31,687 nt of DNA from JBOHUC01 sp050733935 (GCA_050733935.1 JBOHUC010000070.1:1-31687), one strand, 5' to 3'. Counted from the first letter of the stretch, positions 17,007 to 24,278 are shown. Notes: generated by a model from the letters alone, not told the origin. Program-made: numbers and translations.

Positions 17007-18444
17007 CGTACGAAACCGAGAGCGGTCCCGCGTCGCAGGTGGCGGCCGGATCCTCGGACAGGGCGAGCAGGCGATCCGGGTGGCGCGCGAGATCGAGGCC
17101 GAGCCGCGCTTCTTCCGGAAGCCACAGCGACTCGTAGTGTCCGCGCCCGCCGCCGAGCGTGACGAACAGCGCACCCACGAACACGTCACGCGCGCGGCTG
17201 TGGCGCGACGCGCGCAGGAGCAGCGTCCTGAGATCCGGCGTGGGCTCGCACGCGACGACGAGACTCCGTGCCGCCGCATGTGCGACCGCACCGGCCCGCA
17301 CGCCCCGCACGAGATCGAGGATCACGGCCGAAGCGCCCTCGTGAAGCGCCTGGCGCAGGTCCTTGCTCACGCGCACCGGATCGGTCGCGCGCACGCTCAA
17401 CGCCCCGGAGGCGCCTTCGACCGCTCCTTCGGCGAGCAGCACCGTGAAGCGCCCGCGCACGGAGAACTCTTCCGCCAGCGTGCGCGCCGTGCGCGAGCGT
17501 CCGGAGGCGGGGGGAGCGCCGAGCCACGCGAGACCACGCGGACAGCTCGCCATTCCATCGAGCCAGTCGTCGGGCAATCCGGCCGCCGACCATTCGATCG
17601 ACTCGGGAACGGCCTGGAGGAAGAGTGCCTCGCCTCCCGCCTCTGTGATGAGCGAGAGGATGAACGGCCCGACGGGGGAGTTCCGCCGCCGGCTTCCGCC
17701 GTCGCTCGCGCCGAGGGCCGCGATCGCCATCGCGACCGTGTCGTCGGCCGCGGCGTCAGGAAGCGCGGTCGCGAGTCCTTCGCGGAGCGCGAGCGCGGGC
17801 TCGCCCGGACGAACGAGCACCGCGTCGTGTCCGCCGGTGCGCGCTCGTTCCCAGAGGCGTGCGAGCGGATCGTCGCCGCCTGCGGTTCCGCGGCCTTCGC
17901 GGAGCGTCGCGAAGAGCTGACGCAGCTCCTCGCCCGACTCCTGCCGCCGGCGGAGACCCTCTTCGTGCGTCCACTGCTCGGGCCGGTCGTCCTCGGGTCC
18001 TTCGCCGCGCTGCGCGCTCTCTTCGCGCCGCTCGTCCATGAAGCGCGCGATGTCGAGCAGGAGCGATTCCGTCCCAGAGTGGATCGTGCGCATCGGCGCC
18101 ACGGCCTGCACACGGAACGCAAACGTGCCGCCCGCCCAGGAGAAGATCCGGTAGGCCGCGGCTTCCCCTTCGGCGAGCGCATCGTCGACCGCGTTCACGA
18201 TCTGGCCCTGGTCGAACCAGATGACGCCACGCTTCCCGGGGGCTTCGACTTCGAGGATCCCGGTCTTCGTGCCCATGTGGATGAACTGGCAGATCTCGAA
18301 CAGGTCCGTCTGATCGAGCCGCCCGGAGAGAAGCGGCTGTTCCCCGGTCCCGCCGGTGGCGCGTGCGGGACTGCCGCCGCCCGTGAACGTGGCGGACGCA
18401 ATCGTCCCGACGAGCGAGGACGCAGTCGAGGAGTTGCGGCTCAA
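16996..18444 (-). CDS. PATAN/DUF4388 domain fused to a degenerate PilT-like ATPase
   Basis: A 482-residue cytoplasmic protein. Residues 37-135 form a DUF4388 (PatA N-terminal-like, PATAN) domain: LSGRLDQTDLFEICQFI, then MGTKTGILEV, then the WFDQGQIVNAV strand. Residues 185-465 line up end to end with the PilT encoded just upstream, but key residues are lost. The Walker A GPPGCGKST is replaced by APPASGRSR (310-318), with Lys changed to Arg. The Walker B region NVILVGEMRD becomes SAVILDLVRG (372-381), without the catalytic Glu, and the His box is gone. It therefore looks like a pseudo-ATPase. The TTG start overlaps the TGA of pilT (TTGA), so translation is coupled. In cyanobacteria PATAN proteins bind pilus ATPases, hence a regulator of PilT is the leading guess. 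Confidence 0.8.
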   Translation of the reverse strand: MSRNSSTASSLVGTIASATFTGGGSPARATGGTGEQPLLSGRLDQTDLFEICQFIHMGTKTGILEVEAPGKRGVIWFDQGQIVNAVDDALAEGEAAAYRIFSWAGGTFAFRVQAVAPMRTIHSGTESLLLDIARFMDERREESAQRGEGPEDDRPEQWTHEEGLRRRQESGEELRQLFATLREGRGTAGGDDPLARLWERARTGGHDAVLVRPGEPALALREGLATALPDAAADDTVAMAIAALGASDGGSRRRNSPVGPFILSLITEAGGEALFLQAVPESIEWSAAGLPDDWLDGMASCPRGLAWLGAPPASGRSRTARTLAEEFSVRGRFTVLLAEGAVEGASGALSVRATDPVRVSKDLRQALHEGASAVILDLVRGVRAGAVAHAAARSLVVACEPTPDLRTLLLRASRHSRARDVFVGALFVTLGGGRGHYESLWLPEEARLGLDLARHPDRLLALSEDPAATCDAGPLSVSYDSE

Positions 18445-19835
18445 CGGTGGTGCCCGACCCGTTCCACGATCGATCCGGGCCGGGATGGCGGAGCCTGAGG
18501 CGCGTTCGCCTCCGCCGGAGCGGCGGAGGCGCGCGGGTCGTTCGTGCCGAGGACCTGGAATCCAGCGAGAAGGCCGGCCGTTCCAGCCGTGCCGGAGCCG
18601 GTCGTCGCTTCCTTCTCGGTCGCTCCGGCATCGGTCGCCCTTCCGGCACCGGTCGTCGATGTACCATTCGACGGGCCGGCCATCGCCCCGGCGCCGGACT
18701 TCGCGGCGGTGTCGCCGCTGCCCGTCACGCCGACGCCCACTCCGGTGGCTCCCGCCGATCCGGCGGAAGCGCGCGCGCCCTGACGGGCGGCGCCGTCGAG
18801 CGTGTCCGCATCGATTCCGTAGCCCATCGCCTCTTCGGCGGCCACGACGCCCGAGCGCACGAGCTGGAGCACGGCATCTTCGTACGTCTGCATGCCGTCG
18901 CGCTTGCTCGTCTGCATGACGCTCGAGATCTGGAACGTCTTCCGCTCGCGAATCAGGTTCGCGACCGCCGGGGTGCCGAACAGGATCTCGACCGCCGCGA
19001 CGCGCCCGCGTCCGTCCTTTCGCCGCAACAGTCGCTGCGCGACCACGCCCTTGAGCGACTCGGAGAGCTGCGCGCGCACCTGGTTCTGCTGATCGGCCGG
19101 GAACGCGTCGAGGATGCGGTCCACGGTCGCGATCGCGCTCTGCGTGTGGAGCGATCCAAGCACGAGCTGCCCGGTCTCGGCCGCCGAGATCGCGAGCGCG
19201 AGCGATTCGCGGTCGCGCATCTCGCCGACCAGGATCACGTTCGGATCCTCGCGCAACGCGGCCTTGAGCGCGGCCGAGAACGACCGCGTGTTCCGGCCCA
19301 CCTCGCGCTGGTTCATGAGGCAGCGGTGGTTCTGGTGGATGTACTCGATCGGGTCCTCGAGCGTGATCACGTGCTGGCGCTTCGTCCGGTTGATGTGATC
19401 CACGATCGCGGCGAGCGTCGTCGACTTGCCGCATCCGGGCGGCCCGGTGACGACCACGAGCCCGCGGTTGAACTCGGCGAAGCGAAGGATCTGCGGTGGA
19501 AGTCCGAGCTGCTCGACGGTCAGGATACGAGTGGGGAGGAGGCGGAACGCCGCCGCCATCCCATTCGCCTGCTGGTAGACGTTGCAGCGGAGCCGGACGA
19601 CGCCGGGCACCTCGTACGCGAAGTCGACTTCCTCGAGCGCCTGATACCGCACGAACTGGTCCTCGGTCATGATCTCGGCGAGCAGGCCGACGATCACCTC
19701 GGTGGACAGCGGCTCGTACTCGATCGACATGAGCTCGCCGTGCGTGCGGAGCATGGGCGGGGATCCCGACACGAGATGCAGGTCGGAGGCCCCCTGGGCC
19801 TGCACCAGTTGCAGAATGGAGTCGATTCTCGGCAC
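18441..19835 (-). CDS. pilT: PilT-type twitching motility ATPase with long low-complexity tail
   Basis: Hexameric cytoplasmic ATPase that powers type IV pilus retraction. The 464-residue protein has the N-terminal SDLHLVSGSPPMLR, Walker A GPPGCGKST (131-139), the Asp box near LEDPIEYIH, Walker B NVILVGEMRD (199-208) and the His box LHTQSA near 230; all catalytic residues are kept. The core ends near 348, as in ordinary PilT; the remaining 115 residues are Gly/Ala/Thr/Ser-rich with a short Pro-rich end and are not typical. The start is the GTG at 19835: GGAGG (complement of 19840-19844) precedes it and the MPRIDSILQL N-terminus fits, while upstream in-frame codons are non-homologous and cross the promoter. 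It is expressed from a sigma-54-type promoter and coupled to the PATAN pseudo-ATPase. No pilB, pilC or pilin lies in the window. Confidence 0.93.
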   Translation of the reverse strand: MPRIDSILQLVQAQGASDLHLVSGSPPMLRTHGELMSIEYEPLSTEVIVGLLAEIMTEDQFVRYQALEEVDFAYEVPGVVRLRCNVYQQANGMAAAFRLLPTRILTVEQLGLPPQILRFAEFNRGLVVVTGPPGCGKSTTLAAIVDHINRTKRQHVITLEDPIEYIHQNHRCLMNQREVGRNTRSFSAALKAALREDPNVILVGEMRDRESLALAISAAETGQLVLGSLHTQSAIATVDRILDAFPADQQNQVRAQLSESLKGVVAQRLLRRKDGRGRVAAVEILFGTPAVANLIRERKTFQISSVMQTSKRDGMQTYEDAVLQLVRSGVVAAEEAMGYGIDADTLDGAARQGARASAGSAGATGVGVGVTGSGDTAAKSGAGAMAGPSNGTSTTGAGRATDAGATEKEATTGSGTAGTAGLLAGFQVLGTNDPRASAAPAEANAPQAPPSRPGSIVERVGHHR

Positions 19836-19872
19836 GTGACCTCCGCGGGACGCACGATCCCCCTGCGGGACT

Positions 19873-19888
19873 TGCAAGTCGGGTGCCA
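19873..19888 (-). promoter_or_regulatory. Sigma-54 (RpoN) promoter for pilT
   Basis: On the minus strand TGGCAC, five bases, then TTGCA: a full match to the -24/-12 consensus with the required 10 nt between the GG and GC. Transcription would begin near 19862, giving a leader of about 27 nt with the GGAGG of pilT. Confidence 0.75.
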
Positions 19889-20069
19889 CGAAGATGATGC
19901 GGCGTGCGAGGCTGAAAGTGGCATTCGGCAAGGGAGTCGGGGGGTGCCGGGGGACAGGGCGATGCGCATGGCGGGCAATTCCGTGCGCTCTGCGGGGGGG
20001 ACGTTGCGCATCGCACGGGCCGGCGGGACCCCGCGCACGAAGAATGTGCGCCCGGCATGCTCTTGCGGC

Positions 20070-20085
20070 TGGCACGGCCGCTGCA
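20070..20085 (+). promoter_or_regulatory. Sigma-54 (RpoN) promoter for the small gene at 20149
   Basis: TGGCAC, five bases, then CTGCA: one mismatch to the -24/-12 consensus, with the GG and GC dinucleotides correctly spaced. The start would be near 20096, about 53 nt before the GTG and upstream of its GGAG. Confidence 0.6.
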
Positions 20086-20148
20086 AGGGGAAGGGGCACA
20101 GCGCGACGAACGACTCGTCGCCGGAACGTCCACCAGGAGAGTGCACCC

Positions 20149-20727
20149 GTGTTTCGCGTTCCGAAGTGCCGCGTACCGATCAAACTCTGCGGGATGGACG
20201 GATCCGTCACCCGCGGTGCGCTGTTCGTCGACCCCGCGACCCCGCGACACGGCGGGCAGCAGACCATCCTCGAGCGGCTGAACGGCCCCGAGATGTTCGT
20301 CGTGCTCGAGGTGGGCGAAGGCGGCCAGATCGAGATCTACCAGAAGCGGCATCTCCTGCGCGTCACCCCGGCGGGCGACACCCCGATGGACCAGGTGTTC
20401 GTTCCTGAGGGCCTCGTCACCCGCCAGGAGGACGTCACGCTCACGCTCGTGAACGGCAGCACCATGCACGGACGCATCTGGATGGGCCTGCCCCACGACC
20501 GGTCGCGCCTCTCGGACTTCCTCAACATGGGCGAGGAGTTCTTCCCGCTCCTCATCCCCGGAGGAATCCATCTCGTGCGGACGGACTCGGTCGTCAAGGC
20601 CGTTCCGCTCGCACCGTCGCCCACGGGTGAGGAAGTCACGCACGAGGACATGGTCGCGATCAATCACACGTTCCGGGACTCGTTCGATCACGCCGGCGGC
20701 ATCGTGAGGCGCGGCCTCCCAACGTAG
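20149..20727 (+). CDS. Small conserved protein divergent from pilT (DUF6812-like)
   Basis: A 192-residue protein without signal peptide or membrane segment. It seems to have two small beta-rich repeats: an N-terminal one with CGMDGSVTRGALFVD and an EMFVVLEV strand, and a C-terminal one with VTLTLVNGSTMHGRIWM, then RLSDFLN, FFPLL, and LVRTDSVVKAV. The second half resembles the domain I remember as DUF6812, a small SH3-like beta barrel found in uncharacterised bacterial proteins; this is from memory and needs a profile search. The GTG at 20149 is chosen because GGAG lies at 20135-20138 and the conserved region begins soon after. Its sigma-54-like promoter and divergent placement suggest it belongs with pilT and the PATAN protein. 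Confidence 0.7.
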   Translation: MFRVPKCRVPIKLCGMDGSVTRGALFVDPATPRHGGQQTILERLNGPEMFVVLEVGEGGQIEIYQKRHLLRVTPAGDTPMDQVFVPEGLVTRQEDVTLTLVNGSTMHGRIWMGLPHDRSRLSDFLNMGEEFFPLLIPGGIHLVRTDSVVKAVPLAPSPTGEEVTHEDMVAINHTFRDSFDHAGGIVRRGLPT

Positions 20728-20735
20728 CGCCACGG

Positions 20736-20764
20736 TTGCAATTTCACGGACGTGCGCCGATCAT
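20736..20764 (+). promoter_or_regulatory. Promoter of a leaderless transcript for the TIGR00300 gene
   Basis: TTGCAA (20736-20741) and GATCAT (20759-20764) are 17 nt apart and each match four of six consensus bases. The -10 ends six bases before the ATG at 20771, so transcription should begin at or next to the A of ATG. No Shine-Dalgarno is present. Confidence 0.45.
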
Positions 20765-20771
20765 CGGCGCA
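20753..20771. promoter_or_regulatory. Perfect 19-bp palindrome over the -10 and start codon (operator candidate)
   Basis: TGCGCCGAT, one base C, then ATCGGCGCA: nine-base arms with perfect complementarity. The last base is the A of the ATG at 20771, and the centre lies in the presumed -10. A dimeric repressor bound here would block transcription directly. Confidence 0.5.
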
Positions 20772-21997
20772 TGTCCGAACGCACCGTTCGTCTCACCGCC
20801 CGCGGCCATCTCATCGACAGCGGTCTCATGTCGCGCTACCTCGCGCTCGTGGTCGAGAACGGGGGGCGCTACGATCTCCTGCGCTTCGACATCGGGCGCA
20901 CGGTCGAGGACTTCTCGACCGTCGAGTTCGCGGTCCACGCTCAGGCCGAGTCCCTCGACGCGATCGTGGCCGAGCTCGTCTCGCTCGGGTGCACGGTCGA
21001 GAGCACCGCTCCCGCGCTCCTCGCTCCGTGTCCGGGCCCGCGCACCGCGCCCGACGCCTTCTACTCGACGACCCACCACCGCACCGAGGTCCACACGAAG
21101 GCCGGTTGGATTCCGGTCGAGAGCCAGCGCATGGACGCCTGCATCGTCGTCGATTCCGACGGAGAGCGAGCGCGCTGCGTGAAGCTTCGGGATCTCAGGC
21201 CCGGGGACCTCGTGGTCTGCGGCGGCACGGGCGTGCGTACGTTCCCGCCGTTCAAGTCGCGCGAGGCTCGCGACTTCGTGTTCATGAGCAACGAGGTCTC
21301 GAGCGAGCGGCGGGTGGAGCGGATGGTCGGCCAGATCGCGAACGAGCTGCGCGACGTGCGCGCGCGCAACGGCCGGGTCGTCATCGTCGCAGGCCCGGTC
21401 GTGGTCCACACGGGCGGGGGAGAGCACCTGACCCGCCTCATTCGCGACGGCTACGTGCAGGCACTGCTCGCCGGCAATGCGCTCGCCGTCCACGACGTCG
21501 AGCAGGCGCTTTACGGCACGTCGCTCGGCGTCGACCTCTCGACGGGCATCCCGGCGCGCGAAGGCCACATGAACCACATGCGGGCGATCCACGCGATCTA
21601 CAAGGCGGGCTCGCTCCGGGCGGCGGTCGAGCAGGGCGTGCTCACGCGAGGGGTCTTCCGGGAGTGCATCGCACGCGGCGTTCCGTTCGTGCTCGCGGGG
21701 AGCATTCGCGACGACGGCCCGCTGCCCGAGGTGCTCATGGACCTGATCGAGGCGCAGGAGAAGACGGCGAAGGAGCTCGTGGGCGCGGATCTCGTGATGA
21801 TCCTCGCCACCATGCTCCACGGAATCGGGGTGGGGAACATGCTGCCGTCGTCCGTGCGGACGGTCTGCGTCGACATCCACCCGGCCGTGGTCACGAAGCT
21901 CGTGGACCGGGGATCCTCGCACGCGCTCGGCGTCGTGACCGACGTCGGGCTCTTCCTCAGGCTCCTTGCGGACGAACTGGCACTGAGCGCTGCATGA
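20771..21997 (+). CDS. TIGR00300 family protein, probable archaeal-type ornithine cyclodeaminase
   Basis: A 408-residue cytoplasmic protein of the TIGR00300 family. Residues 1 to about 95 match the LOR/SDH bifunctional enzyme conserved domain (start TVRLTARGHLIDSGLMSRYL); the rest is a Rossmann-type half with VVIVAGPVVVHTGGGEHL, ALAVHDVEQALYGTSLGVDL and LHGIGVGNMLPS. Related proteins are the Methanococcus enzyme that converts ornithine to proline and ammonia, and the C-terminal part of cyanobacterial ArgZ/AgrE; the arginine dihydrolase domain of the latter is absent here. The likely reaction is therefore ornithine to proline. The 3' end overlaps the convergent LOG gene by 41 nt. A palindrome at the start suggests repression. 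Function is inferred from family only. Confidence 0.85.
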   Translation: MSERTVRLTARGHLIDSGLMSRYLALVVENGGRYDLLRFDIGRTVEDFSTVEFAVHAQAESLDAIVAELVSLGCTVESTAPALLAPCPGPRTAPDAFYSTTHHRTEVHTKAGWIPVESQRMDACIVVDSDGERARCVKLRDLRPGDLVVCGGTGVRTFPPFKSREARDFVFMSNEVSSERRVERMVGQIANELRDVRARNGRVVIVAGPVVVHTGGGEHLTRLIRDGYVQALLAGNALAVHDVEQALYGTSLGVDLSTGIPAREGHMNHMRAIHAIYKAGSLRAAVEQGVLTRGVFRECIARGVPFVLAGSIRDDGPLPEVLMDLIEAQEKTAKELVGADLVMILATMLHGIGVGNMLPSSVRTVCVDIHPAVVTKLVDRGSSHALGVVTDVGLFLRLLADELALSAA

Positions 21998-22583
21998 GGG
22001 CGACGGCGTGCGCGGGATCGCGCGCGACCTCGACGAATCGCACGAGCTCGGGGGTCACGAGCCCGGGCTCGCGCACCGCGCGCAGGAACGTCTCGTAGGG
22101 CCGTCCCAGGCAGACGAGCGGGGCCTGCGGTCTCCCGTCGACGGCGAGCAGGTTCCACGCGAGGAAGAGCTCCGCGAGTGTCCCGATCGACCCCTCGAGC
22201 GCGATGAAACCCGACGCGACGTGCACCAGGTAGTCGAGTCGCTCGAGCAGCGTGCGCGTGTCCTCGCGGTGGGTGAGGTGCGGATTCGGCGGCCGATGGT
22301 TGAAGAGCGCCGTCGTCACGCCGATCACCGGTCCGCCCGCGCGCCGCGCGCCTTCGCTCACCGCTTCCATGGCGCCCTGGTAACCCCCGTTCATCACCGC
22401 GTAGCCCGCGCGCGCGAGCTGCTCGCCGAGCGCGTCGGCGACGGCCCACGCCGGCTCGTCGCGCGTGAGCGTGCTCGACCCGAAGACCGCGACGATGGGG
22501 CGGTCCGTCGGCGTGACGAAGCGCGCCGCAGGTGCGCCTGCGCCGGCGGAAGCGGAAGCGGTGTCAGACGGTGAACGATTCAC
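21957..22583 (-). CDS. LOG family / TIGR00725-like nucleotide-binding protein
   Basis: A 208-residue Rossmann protein related to LOG phosphoribohydrolases, which release a base from nucleoside monophosphates. The fold is seen in IVAVFGSSTLTRDEPAW, then YAVMNGGYQGAMEAV near residue 70. The family motif PGGxGTxxE appears as LEGSIGTLAE, so Pro and one Gly are replaced while G-T and the Glu remain; activity may be altered. The first 25 residues are a Ser/Ala-rich extension. The start I use, GTG at 22583, overlaps the end of the Fe-S carrier gene by 20 nt; it has no good Shine-Dalgarno, so translation may depend on the upstream gene. The 3' end overlaps the TIGR00300 gene. Its place behind iscS and iscA is probably operonic. 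Confidence 0.8.
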   Translation of the reverse strand: MNRSPSDTASASAGAGAPAARFVTPTDRPIVAVFGSSTLTRDEPAWAVADALGEQLARAGYAVMNGGYQGAMEAVSEGARRAGGPVIGVTTALFNHRPPNPHLTHREDTRTLLERLDYLVHVASGFIALEGSIGTLAELFLAWNLLAVDGRPQAPLVCLGRPYETFLRAVREPGLVTPELVRFVEVARDPAHAVALMQRSVPVRPQGA

Positions 22584-22935
22584 CGCAGGAGCAGGAGCGC
22601 TTCGCGTTCGGGTTGATGAACTGGAAGCTCCGGTCCATGAGCGTCTCGACGTAGTCGAGCGTCGTTCCGGCGAGGAAGAGCTGGCTCTTGATGTCGAGGT
22701 AGAAGCGCACGTCCTCGGCTTCGAGCACGTGGTCGCCCTTGCGCGTCTCGCTCTCGAAGTCGATCGCGTACGTGAGGCCCGAGCATCCGCCGCCCCGCAC
22801 GCCCACGCGGAAACCGGTACCGGCGGGCTTCGCGTGGCGCGCGAGCAAAGATTTGGCCCGCGCGACGGCCTTCGGCGTGACCGTGAGAAGCGGCCGTCCG
22901 GCGCGGGGCGGAGCGGAAGTCTGCGAATCGGCCAT
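22564..22935 (-). CDS. iscA: A-type iron-sulfur cluster carrier (HesB/IscA family)
   Basis: A 123-residue carrier that receives Fe-S clusters and passes them to apoproteins. The three conserved Cys are present: one in GGGCSG and two in the C-terminal SCSCGESF. The N-terminal 15 residues are a flexible Ser/Pro/Ala extension; the fold proper begins at LLTVTPKAV. AAAGGA lies upstream of the ATG at 22935. It follows the cysteine desulfurase by 42 nt on the same strand and is followed by the overlapping LOG gene. From sequence alone IscA, SufA and ErpA cannot be told apart; the neighbouring desulfurase favours an ISC-like label. Confidence 0.9.
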   Translation of the reverse strand: MADSQTSAPPRAGRPLLTVTPKAVARAKSLLARHAKPAGTGFRVGVRGGGCSGLTYAIDFESETRKGDHVLEAEDVRFYLDIKSQLFLAGTTLDYVETLMDRSFQFINPNAKRSCSCGESFTV

Positions 22936-22977
22936 GGAGTTTGGGTTCCTTTCGATCCGTGTTCCCGGGGTCGGGGG

Positions 22978-24198
22978 CTATCCGTCCCGCACGCGCATCG
23001 GCGATCGATCCGCGGCGGGTGTGCGTTCCCGCCCATCGTACATCGCGGCGAGGCCGCGCAGCTCCTTCACTTTCGCGACCACCTGGTCGGCGACGTAATC
23101 CACTTCCTCTTCCGTGTTGAAGCGCCCGAGACCGAAGCGGATCGAGGCATGCGCGCGGTCCGCGTCCCCGTCGAGCGCCCGCAGGACGTGCGACGGCTCG
23201 AGCGCAGCCGAGCTGCAGGCCGAGCCCGTTGAAACGGCGATGTCCTTAAGGGCGAGCAGGAGCGCCTCGCCTTCGACCCCCTCGAACGACACGTTGAGAT
23301 TGCCCGGCAGCCTGTGCTCCATGCCTCCGTTGATGCGCACGCGGTCGAGACCGGCCCGCAAGCGCTCGAGCAGACGGTCCCGGAGGCGCGCGAGCCGCGG
23401 TGCTTCCGTGGTCATTTCAGCGATCGCGATCTCGCACGCCGCTCCGAATCCGACGATGCCCGGTACGTTGAGCGTCCCGGAGCGCATGCCGCGCTCGTGC
23501 CCGCCGCCGTCGATGAGGGGCGTGAGCCGGACGCGCGGCTTCCTCCGGACATGGAGCGCCCCGACGCCCTTCGGGCCGTACAGCTTGTGCGCCGTGAGCG
23601 CGAACAGGTCCACTTGCCAGGCCGAGACGTCGACCGGAATCTTCCCCACCGCCTGCACACCGTCGACCGCGAGCAGGATGCCGCGGGCGCGGGTGATCGT
23701 CCCGATCTCGGCGATCGGCTGAAGCGTTCCGATTTCGTTGTTCGCGGCCATGATCGAGACGAGGATCGTCTGCGGCGTGAGCGCCGCTTCGAACGCTCCG
23801 AGATCCACGCATCCGTCCGGCATCGGCGGGAGGTACGTGACCCGGAAGCCTTCGGCTTCGAGCGTCTTCAGGCTGTCGAGCACGGCGCGATGCTCGGTCG
23901 CCATGCTCACGATGTGGTCGCCCTTCTCGCGGTAGTAGTGCGCCGCGCCCTTGAGCATCAGGTTGTCGCTCTCGGTTGCGCCCGAGGTGAACACGATTTC
24001 CGCGGCACTCGCCCCGATCGCTGCGGCGACCTGTGCCCGGGCCCGCTCGACCGCCTCCTCCGCCCGCCAGCCGAAGACATGATTGCGGCTCGCCGCGTTT
24101 CCGAACGTCTCCGAGAAATACGGACGCATCGCCTCGACCACCCGCGGGTCGCAGGCGGTCGTCGCGTGGTTGTCCATGTAGACGGGCAATCGAACCAC
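22978..24198 (-). CDS. iscS: Cysteine desulfurase (IscS/NifS type)
   Basis: A PLP enzyme that takes sulfur from cysteine to build Fe-S clusters and thio-cofactors. The 406-residue protein begins VYMDNHATTACDPRV, has the PLP Lys in LTAHKLYGPKGVGA and the catalytic loop Cys in VSTGSACSSAALEPSHVL, the long-loop group I form. The C-terminus is normal. I chose the GTG at 24198 because GGGAGGT is six bases upstream; the ATG at 24219 overlaps a near-consensus -10 (TAGAAT), so it is unlikely to be in the message. It leads an operon with iscA and the LOG gene; no scaffold IscU is adjacent. It is divergent from the ABC operon. Confidence 0.95.
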   Translation of the reverse strand: MVRLPVYMDNHATTACDPRVVEAMRPYFSETFGNAASRNHVFGWRAEEAVERARAQVAAAIGASAAEIVFTSGATESDNLMLKGAAHYYREKGDHIVSMATEHRAVLDSLKTLEAEGFRVTYLPPMPDGCVDLGAFEAALTPQTILVSIMAANNEIGTLQPIAEIGTITRARGILLAVDGVQAVGKIPVDVSAWQVDLFALTAHKLYGPKGVGALHVRRKPRVRLTPLIDGGGHERGMRSGTLNVPGIVGFGAACEIAIAEMTTEAPRLARLRDRLLERLRAGLDRVRINGGMEHRLPGNLNVSFEGVEGEALLLALKDIAVSTGSACSSAALEPSHVLRALDGDADRAHASIRFGLGRFNTEEEVDYVADQVVAKVKELRGLAAMYDGRERTPAADRSPMRVRDG

Positions 24199-24217
24199 TC
24201 GCGCACCTCCCGCCTTC

Positions 24218-24223
24218 ATTCTA
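24218..24223 (-). promoter_or_regulatory. -10 element of the iscS-iscA promoter
   Basis: TAGAAT on the minus strand matches five of six consensus bases; a weak TTCATC lies 17 nt upstream. The transcript would start near 24211, just before the GGGAGG of iscS. Confidence 0.45.
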
Positions 24224-24263
24224 GCCGTTCCCAAGGGTTGGATGAACGAGCGCCTCACAACCG

Positions 24264-24272
24264 TGCTAGCTT
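24264..24272 (+). promoter_or_regulatory. Extended -10 for a leaderless ABC operon transcript
   Basis: TGC-TAGCTT ends six bases before the ATG at 24279, so the predicted transcription start is the start codon itself. No Shine-Dalgarno is present. Confidence 0.45.
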
Positions 24273-24278
24273 GACGCC

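Larger units (their letters stand above)
19836..20148. other. 313-nt divergent control region between pilT and the small gene at 20149
   Basis: No gene is supported here, although open frames cross it. It holds two opposed sigma-54-like promoters (19873-19888 minus, 20070-20085 plus) about 180 nt apart, leaving room between them for an enhancer-binding activator. G-rich runs occur around 19945-20000. I see no clear activator palindrome apart from GACTTGCAAGTC at 19869-19880, which overlaps the minus-strand promoter. Confidence 0.6.

Noticed and set aside
19892..19960. Second sigma-54 site from TGGCATTCGGCAAGG
   Set aside because: The GG and GC dinucleotides are too close together.
19836..20267. 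Upstream extension of PilT to a start near 20267
   Set aside because: The extension has no homology, crosses the sigma-54-like promoter and would overlap the divergent gene; GTG 19835 has a good GGAGG.
21973..21990. Sigma-54-like TGGCAC...CTGCA near the end of the TIGR00300 gene
   Set aside because: Spacing is one base too long, and no plus-strand gene follows.
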